A stretch of 64,000 nucleotides of DNA from Amycolatopsis aidingensis (GTDB lineage Bacteria; Actinomycetota; Actinomycetes; Mycobacteriales; Pseudonocardiaceae), in the NCBI RefSeq assembly GCF_018885265.1, contig NZ_CP076538.1, positions 6,546,001-6,610,000 on the forward strand, given 5' to 3'. The notes below the pieces were generated by a model. It made no database searches. It was not told where the DNA came from and saw only the letters and a program-made list of their open reading frames with translations. Each line of letters opens with the position of its first letter. The first letter of the stretch is position 1. The translations under genes and the position numbers were made by a program. Positions 1 to 8,367 of the stretch are shown here, one piece after another.

Positions 1-807
1 CAGCGCCACATCACCGACCTGGAGCGCGCCGAGCCGGTGGCTCACCGCCACCGCGCGCAGGCCCTGCCTGCGGCCCGCGACCTCGGAGACCACCCTGGCC
101 AGCACGTCGCCCGCGCTCGGGTGGCCCTCGTAGTACAGCGAGGTGACCGCCCGGCCGTCGTCGTGGTCGCGCACCACCCCGCCGAAGGTCACCACGGCCC
201 CCGCGGCGGGGTCCTCCACCATGGCGGCGTGCTGGTCCACGGACAGGGTCGCCTCGGTCACGGCGGCCAGCGCCACCCGGACCGGGGCCCCCGCCGCCTC
301 CGGCTCCTCCGGCCCTCCTGCCGAGCCGTGCGGGGCGTGGTCGCCCCCGGCTAGCTGGTCCACGGCATGGTCGAGCACGTCGGCCAGCACCTCGAGCCCA
401 TCCTGCACTCCGCCGCGGGAACCGGGCAGGTTGACCACCAGGGTCCGGCCCGCCACCCCGGCCAGGCCGCGGGACAGCAGCGCGGTGGGCACCTTGTCGC
501 TGCCGGCCGCGCGCACGGCGTCGGCCACCCCGGGCAGCTCGTAGTCCAGCAACGGCGCGGTCGCCTCCGGGGTGCGGTCGGTCGGCGACACCCCCGTTCC
601 CCCGGTGGTGATGACGACCTGCGGCTCCTGCTCCAGGCAGTCCCGCAGCGCGGCGGCCACCGGCTCCCCGTCCGCCACCACCAGCGGCTCGGGAACCTCG
701 TAGGAGCGCTCGCTGAGCCATTTCGCGATGACCGGCCCGGTCCGGTCGGCGTAGACGCCGGTGGCGGCCCGGTTGGACGCGACGATCACGCGCGCCGTCC
801 TCTTCAT
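1..807 (-). CDS. MogA/MoaB-MoaE fusion, molybdopterin biosynthesis (3' end outside window)
   Basis: Not closed by a stop inside the window; 269 residues are visible. Residues 1-150 form a MogA/MoaB-type molybdopterin adenylyltransferase domain with ITTGGTGVSPTDRTPE at about 66-81 and NLPGSRGG at about 126-133. After a Gly/Pro/Glu-rich linker (about 152-175) comes a MoaE domain, the large subunit of molybdopterin synthase, with FGGVVRDHDDG at about 208-218 and HRLGALQVGDVAL at the window edge. The ATG overlaps the moaC stop (ATGA), so the two are translationally coupled. In many actinobacteria mog and moaE are separate genes, so the fusion is worth noting. The domain calls are clear; the true C-terminus is unknown. 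Confidence 0.88.
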   Translation of the reverse strand, partial: MKRTARVIVASNRAATGVYADRTGPVIAKWLSERSYEVPEPLVVADGEPVAAALRDCLEQEPQVVITTGGTGVSPTDRTPEATAPLLDYELPGVADAVRAAGSDKVPTALLSRGLAGVAGRTLVVNLPGSRGGVQDGLEVLADVLDHAVDQLAGGDHAPHGSAGGPEEPEAAGAPVRVALAAVTEATLSVDQHAAMVEDPAAGAVVTFGGVVRDHDDGRAVTSLYYEGHPSAGDVLARVVSEVAGRRQGLRAVAVSHRLGALQVGDVAL

Positions 808-1289
808 CGATCGTCCCCTTCCGGACGCCGCCAGGGGCCCGCCTTGCCGCCGTCCTTGCTCTCCAGCCGTACCCCGTCCAGGGTGGCGGCCGGGTCCACC
901 GCCTTGATCATGTCGTGCACGGTCAGACCGGCCACGGCCACGGCGGTCAGCGCCTCCATCTCCACCCCGGTGCGATCCGTGGTGCGTGCGGTCGCCGTGA
1001 TCGCCACCGTTCGCTCGCCGAGGGTGAAGTCGACGTCCACCCCGGAAAGGGCGATCGAATGGCACAACGGGATCAGGTCCGGCGTGTGCTTGGCCCCCAT
1101 GATGCCCGCAATCCGGGCCGTCGCGAGGGCGTCACCCTTGGCGAGGCCGCCCTCGGTGAGCAGGCCGATCACCTCCGCCGTGGTCCGCAGCACGCCGCTG
1201 GCGACCGCGGTCCGCGCGCTGGGCTGTTTGCCGGACACGTCGACCATGCGGGCCGCGCCCGCCTCGTCGAGGTGGCTCAGTTCTGCCAT
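804..1289 (-). CDS. moaC: Cyclic pyranopterin monophosphate synthase MoaC
   Basis: A 161-residue protein with the MoaC hallmarks KHTPDLIPLCHSI, GVEMEALTAV, DMIKAVD and a C-terminal K-x-GGK element. MoaC makes cyclic pyranopterin monophosphate from the MoaA product, the first committed stage of molybdenum cofactor synthesis in the cytoplasm. The start at 1289 (MAELSHLDEAG) was chosen over an upstream in-frame codon because family members begin just before the SHLDE-x-G-x-A-x-MVDV segment. It is the first gene of a two-gene operon with the mogA-moaE fusion. The order matches moaC2-mog-moaE2 of mycobacteria (recalled from memory). Confidence 0.93.
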   Translation of the reverse strand: MAELSHLDEAGAARMVDVSGKQPSARTAVASGVLRTTAEVIGLLTEGGLAKGDALATARIAGIMGAKHTPDLIPLCHSIALSGVDVDFTLGERTVAITATARTTDRTGVEMEALTAVAVAGLTVHDMIKAVDPAATLDGVRLESKDGGKAGPWRRPEGDDR

Positions 1290-1370
1290 ACCGAGCAGGT
1301 TAGTACCGTGGCCGAGGACATCGGCGTCGTCCCTGTGCACCGGTCGGCAACGGTTCCTGCTCGACGGTGT

Positions 1371-2660
1371 TCAGCGCAGTAGCCCCGCGGCACGGGCGTC
1401 GTGCCGCAGTCGGTCCCGGTGATCGGGGTGCGCGACGGCGATCAGCGCCATGGCACGCTCATGCAGGCTCTTGCCGCGCAACGCAGCAACTCCGTACTCG
1501 GTCACCACATGATCGACGGTGTTCTTCAGGGTGGTGACCACACTGCCGGGCGTCAGCGTGGCTTTGATCCGGCTCTCCCCCGAGCTGGTCGCCGCGTGCA
1601 ACACCAGAAACGCCTGCCCACCAGGGGAGTACATCGCGCCGCGGGCGAAATCGGCCTGCCCACCCGACGACGACCAGTACCGGCCGGCGATCGTCTCGCT
1701 CGCCGCCTGCCCCATCAGGTCCACCTCACTGGTGGCGTTGATCGAGACGAAGGTGGGCTCCCTGGCCACCACCCGCGGATCGTTCACCCAGTCGACCGGC
1801 ACCATGGCCACCGAGCTGTTGTTGTCCAACCAGTCCAGCAGCCGCCGCGAACCGACGCAGAACGTGGCGACGTGCTTGTTGCGCAGCTGGTGCTTGCGGG
1901 TCCCGGTGACGGCGCCGCACTCGATCAGGTCCATCATCCCGTCGGACAGCGCCTCGGTGTGCACACCGAGATCCCGGTGGCCGGTCAACGCGGCCAGCAG
2001 CGCGTCCGGGATGCGGCCGACACCGATCTGCAGGCAGGAGCCGTCGGCGATGCGCTCCGCGATGTGCCCGGCAATGGCGTGATCCCGCTCGTCCGGTGGC
2101 ACCGGGACAACCTCCGGCAGCGCACGATCCGCCCGGCACCACCCGGCCACCTGGCTGATGTGCACCTGGTTCTGCCCGAACGTGCGCGGCATGTTCGCGT
2201 TGGCCTCGAGGAAGAACGGAGCCTCACCGATGAACGCCGCGGTGTAGTCGGCATTGGTGCCCAGGCTGAAGTAACCGTGCCGGTCGGGCAGGCTGGCCGC
2301 CGCCAGCACCAGCGGACGGTCGGTCACCCTGCGCAGCAACAACGGCATCTCACTGAAATGGTTCGGTACCAGATCGCAGGTTCCCGCCCAGTACGCCTCC
2401 CGCGAACCCGGACCGAGAAAGTAGTCGACGTGCCGCAACCGATCGCCGAACTCCCCGCGGATGTACCGGCGCTCGGCGAACGGATCCATCCGATGCACCC
2501 GCACCCGTTCCAACCGCTCCGCGCTGCCCTCCAGCGTGTCCAGCAGGGTCTGCGGCTCACCGAACTGGATCGGCACGATCACATCCGCACCGGGACGCAG
2601 GTGCCGCAGCACATCCCCCGGGTCATTCGGGCTGTCGACGCTAGCCGTGGTGTTGCTCAA
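1371..2660 (-). CDS. Acetyl-CoA hydrolase/transferase family protein, probable itaconate CoA-transferase
   Basis: A 429-residue protein of the acetyl-CoA hydrolase/4-hydroxybutyrate CoA-transferase family. It shows a PIQFGEPQTLL N-terminal region, SLGTNADYTAAFI, LQIGVGRIPDALL, HTEALSDGMMDLIE and a C-terminal VTEYGVAALRGKS. The start is the TTG at 2660, which overlaps the stop of the preceding gene (TTGA) and has GAGGAG just upstream. It is the third gene of a tightly overlapping set (hydratase, lyase, transferase) with a divergent LysR gene. That set matches the RipA/Ict role: moving CoA onto itaconate. Family assignment is firm; the substrate is inferred from context, and other short dicarboxylates or hydroxy acids are possible. 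Confidence 0.82.
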   Translation of the reverse strand: MSNTTASVDSPNDPGDVLRHLRPGADVIVPIQFGEPQTLLDTLEGSAERLERVRVHRMDPFAERRYIRGEFGDRLRHVDYFLGPGSREAYWAGTCDLVPNHFSEMPLLLRRVTDRPLVLAAASLPDRHGYFSLGTNADYTAAFIGEAPFFLEANANMPRTFGQNQVHISQVAGWCRADRALPEVVPVPPDERDHAIAGHIAERIADGSCLQIGVGRIPDALLAALTGHRDLGVHTEALSDGMMDLIECGAVTGTRKHQLRNKHVATFCVGSRRLLDWLDNNSSVAMVPVDWVNDPRVVAREPTFVSINATSEVDLMGQAASETIAGRYWSSSGGQADFARGAMYSPGGQAFLVLHAATSSGESRIKATLTPGSVVTTLKNTVDHVVTEYGVAALRGKSLHERAMALIAVAHPDHRDRLRHDARAAGLLR

Positions 2661-3475
2661 CGCTCCTCCTCGTACCCGGCCAGCACCCCGCGGGCCAGCT
2701 CCACTCGTGGCCGGTCGACCAGCTGGCCGTCCACCCGTACCGCCGAGGTGCCCGACTCGGCGACCGCGGTGAGTACCCGGCGCGCCCAGTCGACCTCCGC
2801 CGCAGTGGGCAGGAATGCCTGGTTCAGGACCTCCACCTGGTGGGGGTGCACGGCGAGCTTGCCACCGAAACCCAGCAGCCGGGCCGCGCGGGCGTCCCGG
2901 GCACACCGGTCCGGGTCGTCCAGATCCGTGGTGACCCCGTCCACGGGGGACGCGATACCGGCCACCCGGCTGCTCAGCACCAGTCGCGACCGGGCGTACC
3001 GCAGCTCCTCCTGCCCGGTTCCGGTACCCGCGTCCAGCGCGAAGTCCAGCGAGCCGAAGGCCAGCCTGCACACGCCGGGGACGCGGGCGAGCGAGGTCGC
3101 CTCGTGCACCCCGAGCGCGGTCTCCACCAGCGCGACCACGGCCACCCGTTCCGGCAGAATCCGGGCCAGCTCATGCAACTGGTCCACCTGCTCGCTTTTC
3201 GGTAACAGCAGTCCGCGCAGGCCGGGCACGTCGGCGAGGGCGGCAAGGTCGTCGGCGTGCCATTCGGTATCGGTGGCGTTGACCCGGACGAACGCGGGGT
3301 TCGTCGCCAGCCATCCGCGGACCGCGTCCCGCGCCGCCACCTTGTGCTCCGGCGCGACGGCGTCCTCGAGGTCACAGACCACCGCGTCGGCACCGCTGCC
3401 GGCGGCCTTGCCGAACCGCTCCGGCCGGTCCCCCGGCACGAACAGCCAGGACCGTGCCGACGCCGGGCCGGTCAC
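2657..3475 (-). CDS. CitE-type HpcH/HpaI lyase, probable (S)-citramalyl-CoA lyase
   Basis: A 272-residue protein of the HpcH/HpaI aldolase/citrate lyase beta family. It has the opening SWLFVPGDRPERF, the metal/substrate region DAVVCDLEDAVAPE, LRGLLLPKSE, VVALVETALGV with a conserved Glu, and GGKLAVHPHQVEVLN. Enzymes of this type cleave beta-hydroxyacyl-CoA esters with Mg2+. The GTG at 3475 overlaps the upstream stop (GTGA), and the 3' end overlaps the transferase start. With the neighbouring CoA-transferase and MaoC hydratase it would split citramalyl-CoA into pyruvate and acetyl-CoA (RipC/Ccl role). Malyl-CoA or another beta-hydroxyacyl-CoA is the alternative substrate. Confidence 0.83.
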   Translation of the reverse strand: MTGPASARSWLFVPGDRPERFGKAAGSGADAVVCDLEDAVAPEHKVAARDAVRGWLATNPAFVRVNATDTEWHADDLAALADVPGLRGLLLPKSEQVDQLHELARILPERVAVVALVETALGVHEATSLARVPGVCRLAFGSLDFALDAGTGTGQEELRYARSRLVLSSRVAGIASPVDGVTTDLDDPDRCARDARAARLLGFGGKLAVHPHQVEVLNQAFLPTAAEVDWARRVLTAVAESGTSAVRVDGQLVDRPRVELARGVLAGYEEER

Positions 3476-4005
3476 CGCAGGGCCTTCCGCGCGCGCTCGT
3501 CCCACACCGGCCGCACCCGCGCGAGCTCGGGTCCGTGCCCCCGCCGGTAGATCAGCATGGTGCGCTCGAACACGATGACGACCTCACCCCGCTGGTTGAA
3601 GCCGGTGGTCCGCACGGTGACCACGCCAGCCTCGGGGCGGGACCGGGACGGCCGCGCCGTCAGCACCTCGGACTGCGAGTAGATGGTGTCCCCCTCGAAC
3701 ACCGGATGCGGTAGCCGCACCCGGTCCCAGCCGAGGTTGGCCAGGACGCGCATGGACACGTCGGTGACGCTCTGCCCGGTCACCAGCGCGAGGGTGAAGG
3801 TGGAGTCCACCAGCGGCTTGCCGAACTCGGTCTGTGCCGCGTAGTGCGCATCGAAGTGCAGTGGCGCGGTGTTCTGGGTGAGCAAGGTCAGCCAACTGTT
3901 GTCGGTCTGGGTCACCGTCCGGCCGAGGGGATGCCGGTACACGTCGCCGACGGTGAAGTCCTCGAAGTAGCGTCCCTGCCACCCGGGCTGCCCGCTGCTC
4001 GACAT
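3472..4005 (-). CDS. MaoC-like dehydratase, probable itaconyl-CoA hydratase
   Basis: A 177-residue hot-dog-fold MaoC-family protein. It opens with YFEDFTVGDVYRHP and has NTAPLHFDAHYA in place of the commoner D-x-N-P-x-H catalytic loop; this variant resembles mesaconyl/itaconyl-CoA hydratases rather than R-specific enoyl-CoA hydratases (from memory). The start at 4005 (MSSSGQPGW) has GGAGAGGAG about 7 nt upstream. It is the first gene of the three-gene operon and would hydrate itaconyl-CoA to citramalyl-CoA. Fold assignment is firm; substrate is inferred from the operon. Confidence 0.82.
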   Translation of the reverse strand: MSSSGQPGWQGRYFEDFTVGDVYRHPLGRTVTQTDNSWLTLLTQNTAPLHFDAHYAAQTEFGKPLVDSTFTLALVTGQSVTDVSMRVLANLGWDRVRLPHPVFEGDTIYSQSEVLTARPSRSRPEAGVVTVRTTGFNQRGEVVIVFERTMLIYRRGHGPELARVRPVWDERARKALR

Positions 4006-4103
4006 CCGGTGCTCCTCTCCTCGACGGGTGTACGGCATCCAGCCTCGTCCTGCCCGGCGGGATCGGAAAATGATCAGATCGCGTGACGTCGATACGCCCG
4101 GCG

Positions 4104-4109
4104 CATAAT
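4104..4109 (+). promoter_or_regulatory. Candidate -10 box of a leaderless lysR transcript
   Basis: CATAAT lies 6 nt before the GTG of the LysR gene and no Shine-Dalgarno sequence is present, so transcription probably begins at the start codon. The 110-bp divergent region 4006-4115 must also hold the promoter and LysR operator of the hydratase-lyase-transferase operon, but I could not pick a clear T-N11-A box. Confidence 0.45.
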
Positions 4110-4115
4110 GGCCGC

Positions 4116-4997
4116 GTGGACGTCGCCGAGCTGCGCTGGTTTCTGGTCCTGGCCGAGACCGAGCATGTGACCGACGCCGCTGCAGTGCTGCACATCACCC
4201 AGCCGACCCTGTCCAGGGCGCTGCGCAGGCTGGAGACCGAGCTGGGCGTGCCGCTGTTCGACCGGGACCACCACCGGCTCCGGTTGAACCGCTACGGCGA
4301 GGCCTACCGCGAGCATGCCCGGCGAGCGCTGGACGAGCTCACCGCCGCCGAGGACCGGCTGGCCGCGTTGCGGGATCCGCGGCGGGGCACCGTCAGCCTG
4401 GCCTTCCCGCACTCCTTCGGCGGCTGGCTGATCCCGGAGCTGATCGGCGCCTACCGGGAACGAGAGCCGCAGACCCGGTTCCTGCTGCACTCCGACGCGG
4501 CCGACGCCGTGCTGGCCGCGCTCAGGGACGGCGCCGCGGACCTGGCCATCACCGGGCCCGAACCGGATGATCCGGACATCGCCTGGAACGCACTGGCCGA
4601 AGAGCGGTTGTGGCTGGCCGTGCCGCGCGGGCACCGGCTGGCCGCGCGCGACTCGGTGCGCCTCGCCGAGCTGGCAGGGGAGACGTTCATCGCCCTGCGT
4701 GCCGCGTTCGGCCTGCGGCAGATCACCGACCGGCTACTCACCGAGGCGGGCATCACCCCGGAGATCGGGATGGAAAGCACCGAGATCGCGACCATCATGG
4801 GGCTGGTCGCGTCCGGGCTCGGGGTGGCGATCGTGCCGGCACTCCCGCAGCGGGCAGGCCCGGCAGGGGCGCGGCTCGTCCCGATCGCGGGGGAAGCGGT
4901 GCGCACTATCGGCATCGCCGAGTACCGACGTCGCCCCACCGCACCCGCGGCGCGCCGGTTCGCCGAGTTCGTGACCGAAAGGTTCGATCAGTCGTAG
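4116..4997 (+). CDS. LysR-family transcriptional regulator
   Basis: A 293-residue LysR regulator. The N-terminal winged helix-turn-helix spans about residues 1-60 (VTDAAAVLHITQPTLSRALR, ELGVPLFDRDHHRLRLN), followed by a substrate-binding effector domain (about 90-290). The GTG at 4116 (VDVAELRWF) is the family-typical start; an upstream ATG would add an unconserved leader. It is transcribed away from the three CoA-metabolism genes, the usual arrangement for a LysR regulator and its target. Its 3' end overlaps the convergent VOC gene by 10 nt. Likely effector: itaconate or its CoA ester (inference). Confidence 0.9.
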   Translation: MDVAELRWFLVLAETEHVTDAAAVLHITQPTLSRALRRLETELGVPLFDRDHHRLRLNRYGEAYREHARRALDELTAAEDRLAALRDPRRGTVSLAFPHSFGGWLIPELIGAYREREPQTRFLLHSDAADAVLAALRDGAADLAITGPEPDDPDIAWNALAEERLWLAVPRGHRLAARDSVRLAELAGETFIALRAAFGLRQITDRLLTEAGITPEIGMESTEIATIMGLVASGLGVAIVPALPQRAGPAGARLVPIAGEAVRTIGIAEYRRRPTAPAARRFAEFVTERFDQS

Positions 4998-5368
4998 TTG
5001 CTGAGCTCGATCAGGTTCCGATCCGGGTCCCGGATGTAGAGACTGGTGATCGGGCCGGTCGCGCCGGTCCTGCGCACCGGCCCTTCCTCGATCGGTACCC
5101 CGGCCCGATCCAGCTCGGCGACCAGGTCGCCGAGCGGGTCGACGGTGATGAAACACAGGTCGGCGCTGCCCGGCGTGGCATGCTCGGCCTTCGGCTCGAA
5201 CTCGCCACCGGCCTGGTGCAGGTTGATCTTGCTCTGGCCGTAGCGCAGCGCCCTACGGCCACCATGGAAAGTCACCTCGGTCATGCCGAGCACCCCGGTG
5301 TAGAACGCGATCGTGGCTTCCGGATCGGCCACCGTCAGCACCAGGTGGTCGAGTCGTTCGATGCGCAT
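4988..5368 (-). CDS. VOC-superfamily (glyoxalase/dioxygenase-like) protein
   Basis: A single-domain vicinal oxygen chelate protein of 126 residues: MRIERLDHLVLTVADPEATI at the start, INLHQ in the middle, and SLYIRDPDRNLIELSNYD at the end. Candidate metal ligands are the His of LDHLVL, the His of NLHQ and the Glu of LIELSNY. Such proteins include lactoylglutathione lyases, fosfomycin-type resistance proteins and ring-cleavage enzymes; nothing here fixes the substrate. It lies 53 nt downstream of the XRE-cupin regulator on the same strand, so co-transcription is likely. Confidence 0.8.
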   Translation of the reverse strand: MRIERLDHLVLTVADPEATIAFYTGVLGMTEVTFHGGRRALRYGQSKINLHQAGGEFEPKAEHATPGSADLCFITVDPLGDLVAELDRAGVPIEEGPVRRTGATGPITSLYIRDPDRNLIELSNYD

Positions 5369-5421
5369 GTCACACCCTGCCTCAAATGGGTTCGGCGACC
5401 GCGCGCCTTCTTGAACCCAGC

Positions 5422-6021
5422 CTAGTTCGGGTCCGCCCGCGCCGCCGGTTGGCCGGGCCACGGGTCCCGCTTGGCGAGGGCGACCAGGTACCGGCAGGGT
5501 TCGGCGGCCGGGTTGTGGAACGACGTCGGGGACGGCGGGCCGAGCTGCAGGCAGTCGCCCTCTTCGAGCTCGTGCACCACCTCGCCCTCCCGGAAGCGCA
5601 GGTGGCCGCGCAGGATCCAGAGCTGCTGGTACTTGAACACGTACGCCTCGGCGCCGTAACTGACCTCCGCGCCCGGCGGCAGCTCCACCTCGACCAATTC
5701 CAGCGGGCCGCCCGCGGGCGGGGAGACCGCGCGGCGCCGGTAGCCACTGTCCGGGTCGGTCCAGGTGGGCTGCTCCGCGGCCCGCGCCAGCCGCCCGCTT
5801 CCACCCTCCGCGCGGGCGATGAGCTCGGACAGCGTCAGGCCGAGGGCACCGGAGAGTCGGCCGAGCAGCGCGGCGGTCGGCTGCGCATCCCCGCGTTCGA
5901 TCTTGCCGATCATCGCCCGGGACACCCCGGAACGCTCGGCCAGCGCCCCGACGGAAAGGCCGTGCGCCAGCCGGGCGGTGTGCACGGTGGCCGCCAGCGA
6001 GGCGGACAACGGATCCGACAT
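5422..6021 (-). CDS. XRE-family regulator with C-terminal cupin domain
   Basis: A 199-residue protein with an N-terminal Cro/CI-type helix-turn-helix (about residues 9-65; LSVGALAERSGVSRAMIGKI) and a C-terminal cupin (about 100-190) that probably binds a small effector. The ATG at 6021 has no ribosome-binding site but lies 6 nt after a TATAGT -10 box on this strand, which suggests leaderless expression. The promoter lies in a palindrome shared with the divergent GNAT gene, so the protein may regulate itself, the GNAT gene and the downstream VOC gene. The family is firm; the targets are inferred. Confidence 0.87.
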   Translation of the reverse strand: MSDPLSASLAATVHTARLAHGLSVGALAERSGVSRAMIGKIERGDAQPTAALLGRLSGALGLTLSELIARAEGGSGRLARAAEQPTWTDPDSGYRRRAVSPPAGGPLELVEVELPPGAEVSYGAEAYVFKYQQLWILRGHLRFREGEVVHELEEGDCLQLGPPSPTSFHNPAAEPCRYLVALAKRDPWPGQPAARADPN

Positions 6022-6026
6022 GCCTG

Positions 6027-6036
6027 CACTATAGTG
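6027..6036. promoter_or_regulatory. Perfect palindrome carrying back-to-back -10 boxes
   Basis: CACTATAGTG is self-complementary and reads TATAGT on both strands. On the minus strand it ends 6 nt before the ATG of the XRE-cupin gene. On the plus strand it precedes the GNAT gene by 16-25 nt. The whole divergent region is only 39 bp, so one bound dimer would block both promoters. Confidence 0.5.
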
Positions 6037-6060
6037 TTCAGATTAGCTACGATGATAGCC

Positions 6061-6593
6061 ATGGACGCCGGAAACCGGACGATTCGCGACGCCTCCGCGC
6101 GGGACGCCGAGGCCTGCGCCGCGATCTACGCCCCCTATGTCACCGATACCGCGATCTCGTTCGAGAGCGAGCCGCCCTCGGCCGCCGAGATGGCCGAGCG
6201 CATCACCGCCGCGAACCGCACGCATGCCTGGCTGGTGCTGGAGGAAGCGGGCACGGTGGTCGGCTACGCCTACGGCAGCCCGTTCAAGTCCAGGGCGGCG
6301 TATCGCTGGTCCTGCGAGGTCAGTGTCTACCTGGACGCCACAAGGCGGCGCACCGGCGGCGGCCGCGCGCTCTACCTGGCGCTGTTCGACCGCCTTGCCG
6401 GGCGCGGGTTCCGCACCGCCGTCGCCGGGATGACCCTGCCGAACGAGGCCAGCGCCGGCCTGCACCACGCCATGGGGTTCGAGCCGGTCGGCACCTACCG
6501 GCAAATCGGCTGGAAACACGGCGCCTGGCGGGACGTGGCCTGGGTGCAGCGGACGCTCGTCCCGGCCGGGGAAGAACCCGCCGAACCGGATAC

Positions 6594-6606
<13 letters not shown>
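6061..6606 (+). CDS. GNAT N-acetyltransferase, phosphinothricin acetyltransferase-like
   Basis: A 181-residue GNAT protein resembling Bar/Pat and YwnH-type acetyltransferases. It has DAEACAAIYAPYVTDTAISF, a strand with VVGYAYGSPFKSRAAYRWSCEVSVYL, a degenerate acetyl-CoA loop at RRTGGGRALY, and a C-terminal GFEPVGTYRQIGWKHGAWRDV. Family members acetylate phosphinothricin, methionine sulfoximine/sulfone or related amines; the native substrate is unknown. The start could also be the ATG at 6052 (adds MIA); neither has a ribosome-binding site. Its stop overlaps the convergent malic enzyme by 13 nt. Confidence 0.87.
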
Positions 6607-7991
<1,385 letters not shown>

Positions 7992-8086
7992 GGGCTCTAA
8001 CCCCCGCATGCGTGCTTGGTTGGTTGCCGCCAAACACTAGCGCGGGTCACGACGCCCCGAGCGGGGCGTATGCAACTCGCCGGTAA

Positions 8087-8278
8087 CTACTCCCGCCAGT
8101 TGATCTCGGTTTCGGGGTGCACGTACGGCACCTTCTTCAGCGGGAAGGTCACGTCCCCGAACGGGGAGAGGGCGCCCTGCCGGTCGGCGGCCAGCTCGGA
8201 GACGGGGTGCTCGCCCTCGGCCGCCTTCGGCCAGGTGGGGTCGATCCGGTCCTGCTTACCGTTGTCGGCCTTGGCCAC
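8087..8278 (-). CDS. Small conserved actinobacterial protein
   Basis: A 63-residue protein of unknown function, charged and without membrane segment or Cys motif, ending HPETEINWRE. The GTG at 8278 follows GGGAGGATGAC, a strong ribosome-binding site, which supports it as a real gene although longer upstream in-frame reading is possible. It is divergent from the helicase-C-domain gene. The same relation (a small gene divergent from Rv0862c, next to moaC2) is recalled for Rv0863 of M. tuberculosis, so it may be that ortholog. Confidence 0.62.
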   Translation of the reverse strand: MAKADNGKQDRIDPTWPKAAEGEHPVSELAADRQGALSPFGDVTFPLKKVPYVHPETEINWRE

Positions 8279-8367
8279 GTCATCCTCCCGAACTCGTGCG
8301 TGAACCAGGTCCAGTGTGCCTGACCGGCGGGCGGCGATCACCACCGACCACCCCCGTATCCTCGGAC

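Noticed and set aside
8041..8086. Possible extra start region or regulator between malic enzyme and the small gene
   Set aside because: Only 46-95 bp depending on the malic enzyme start; no motif seen.
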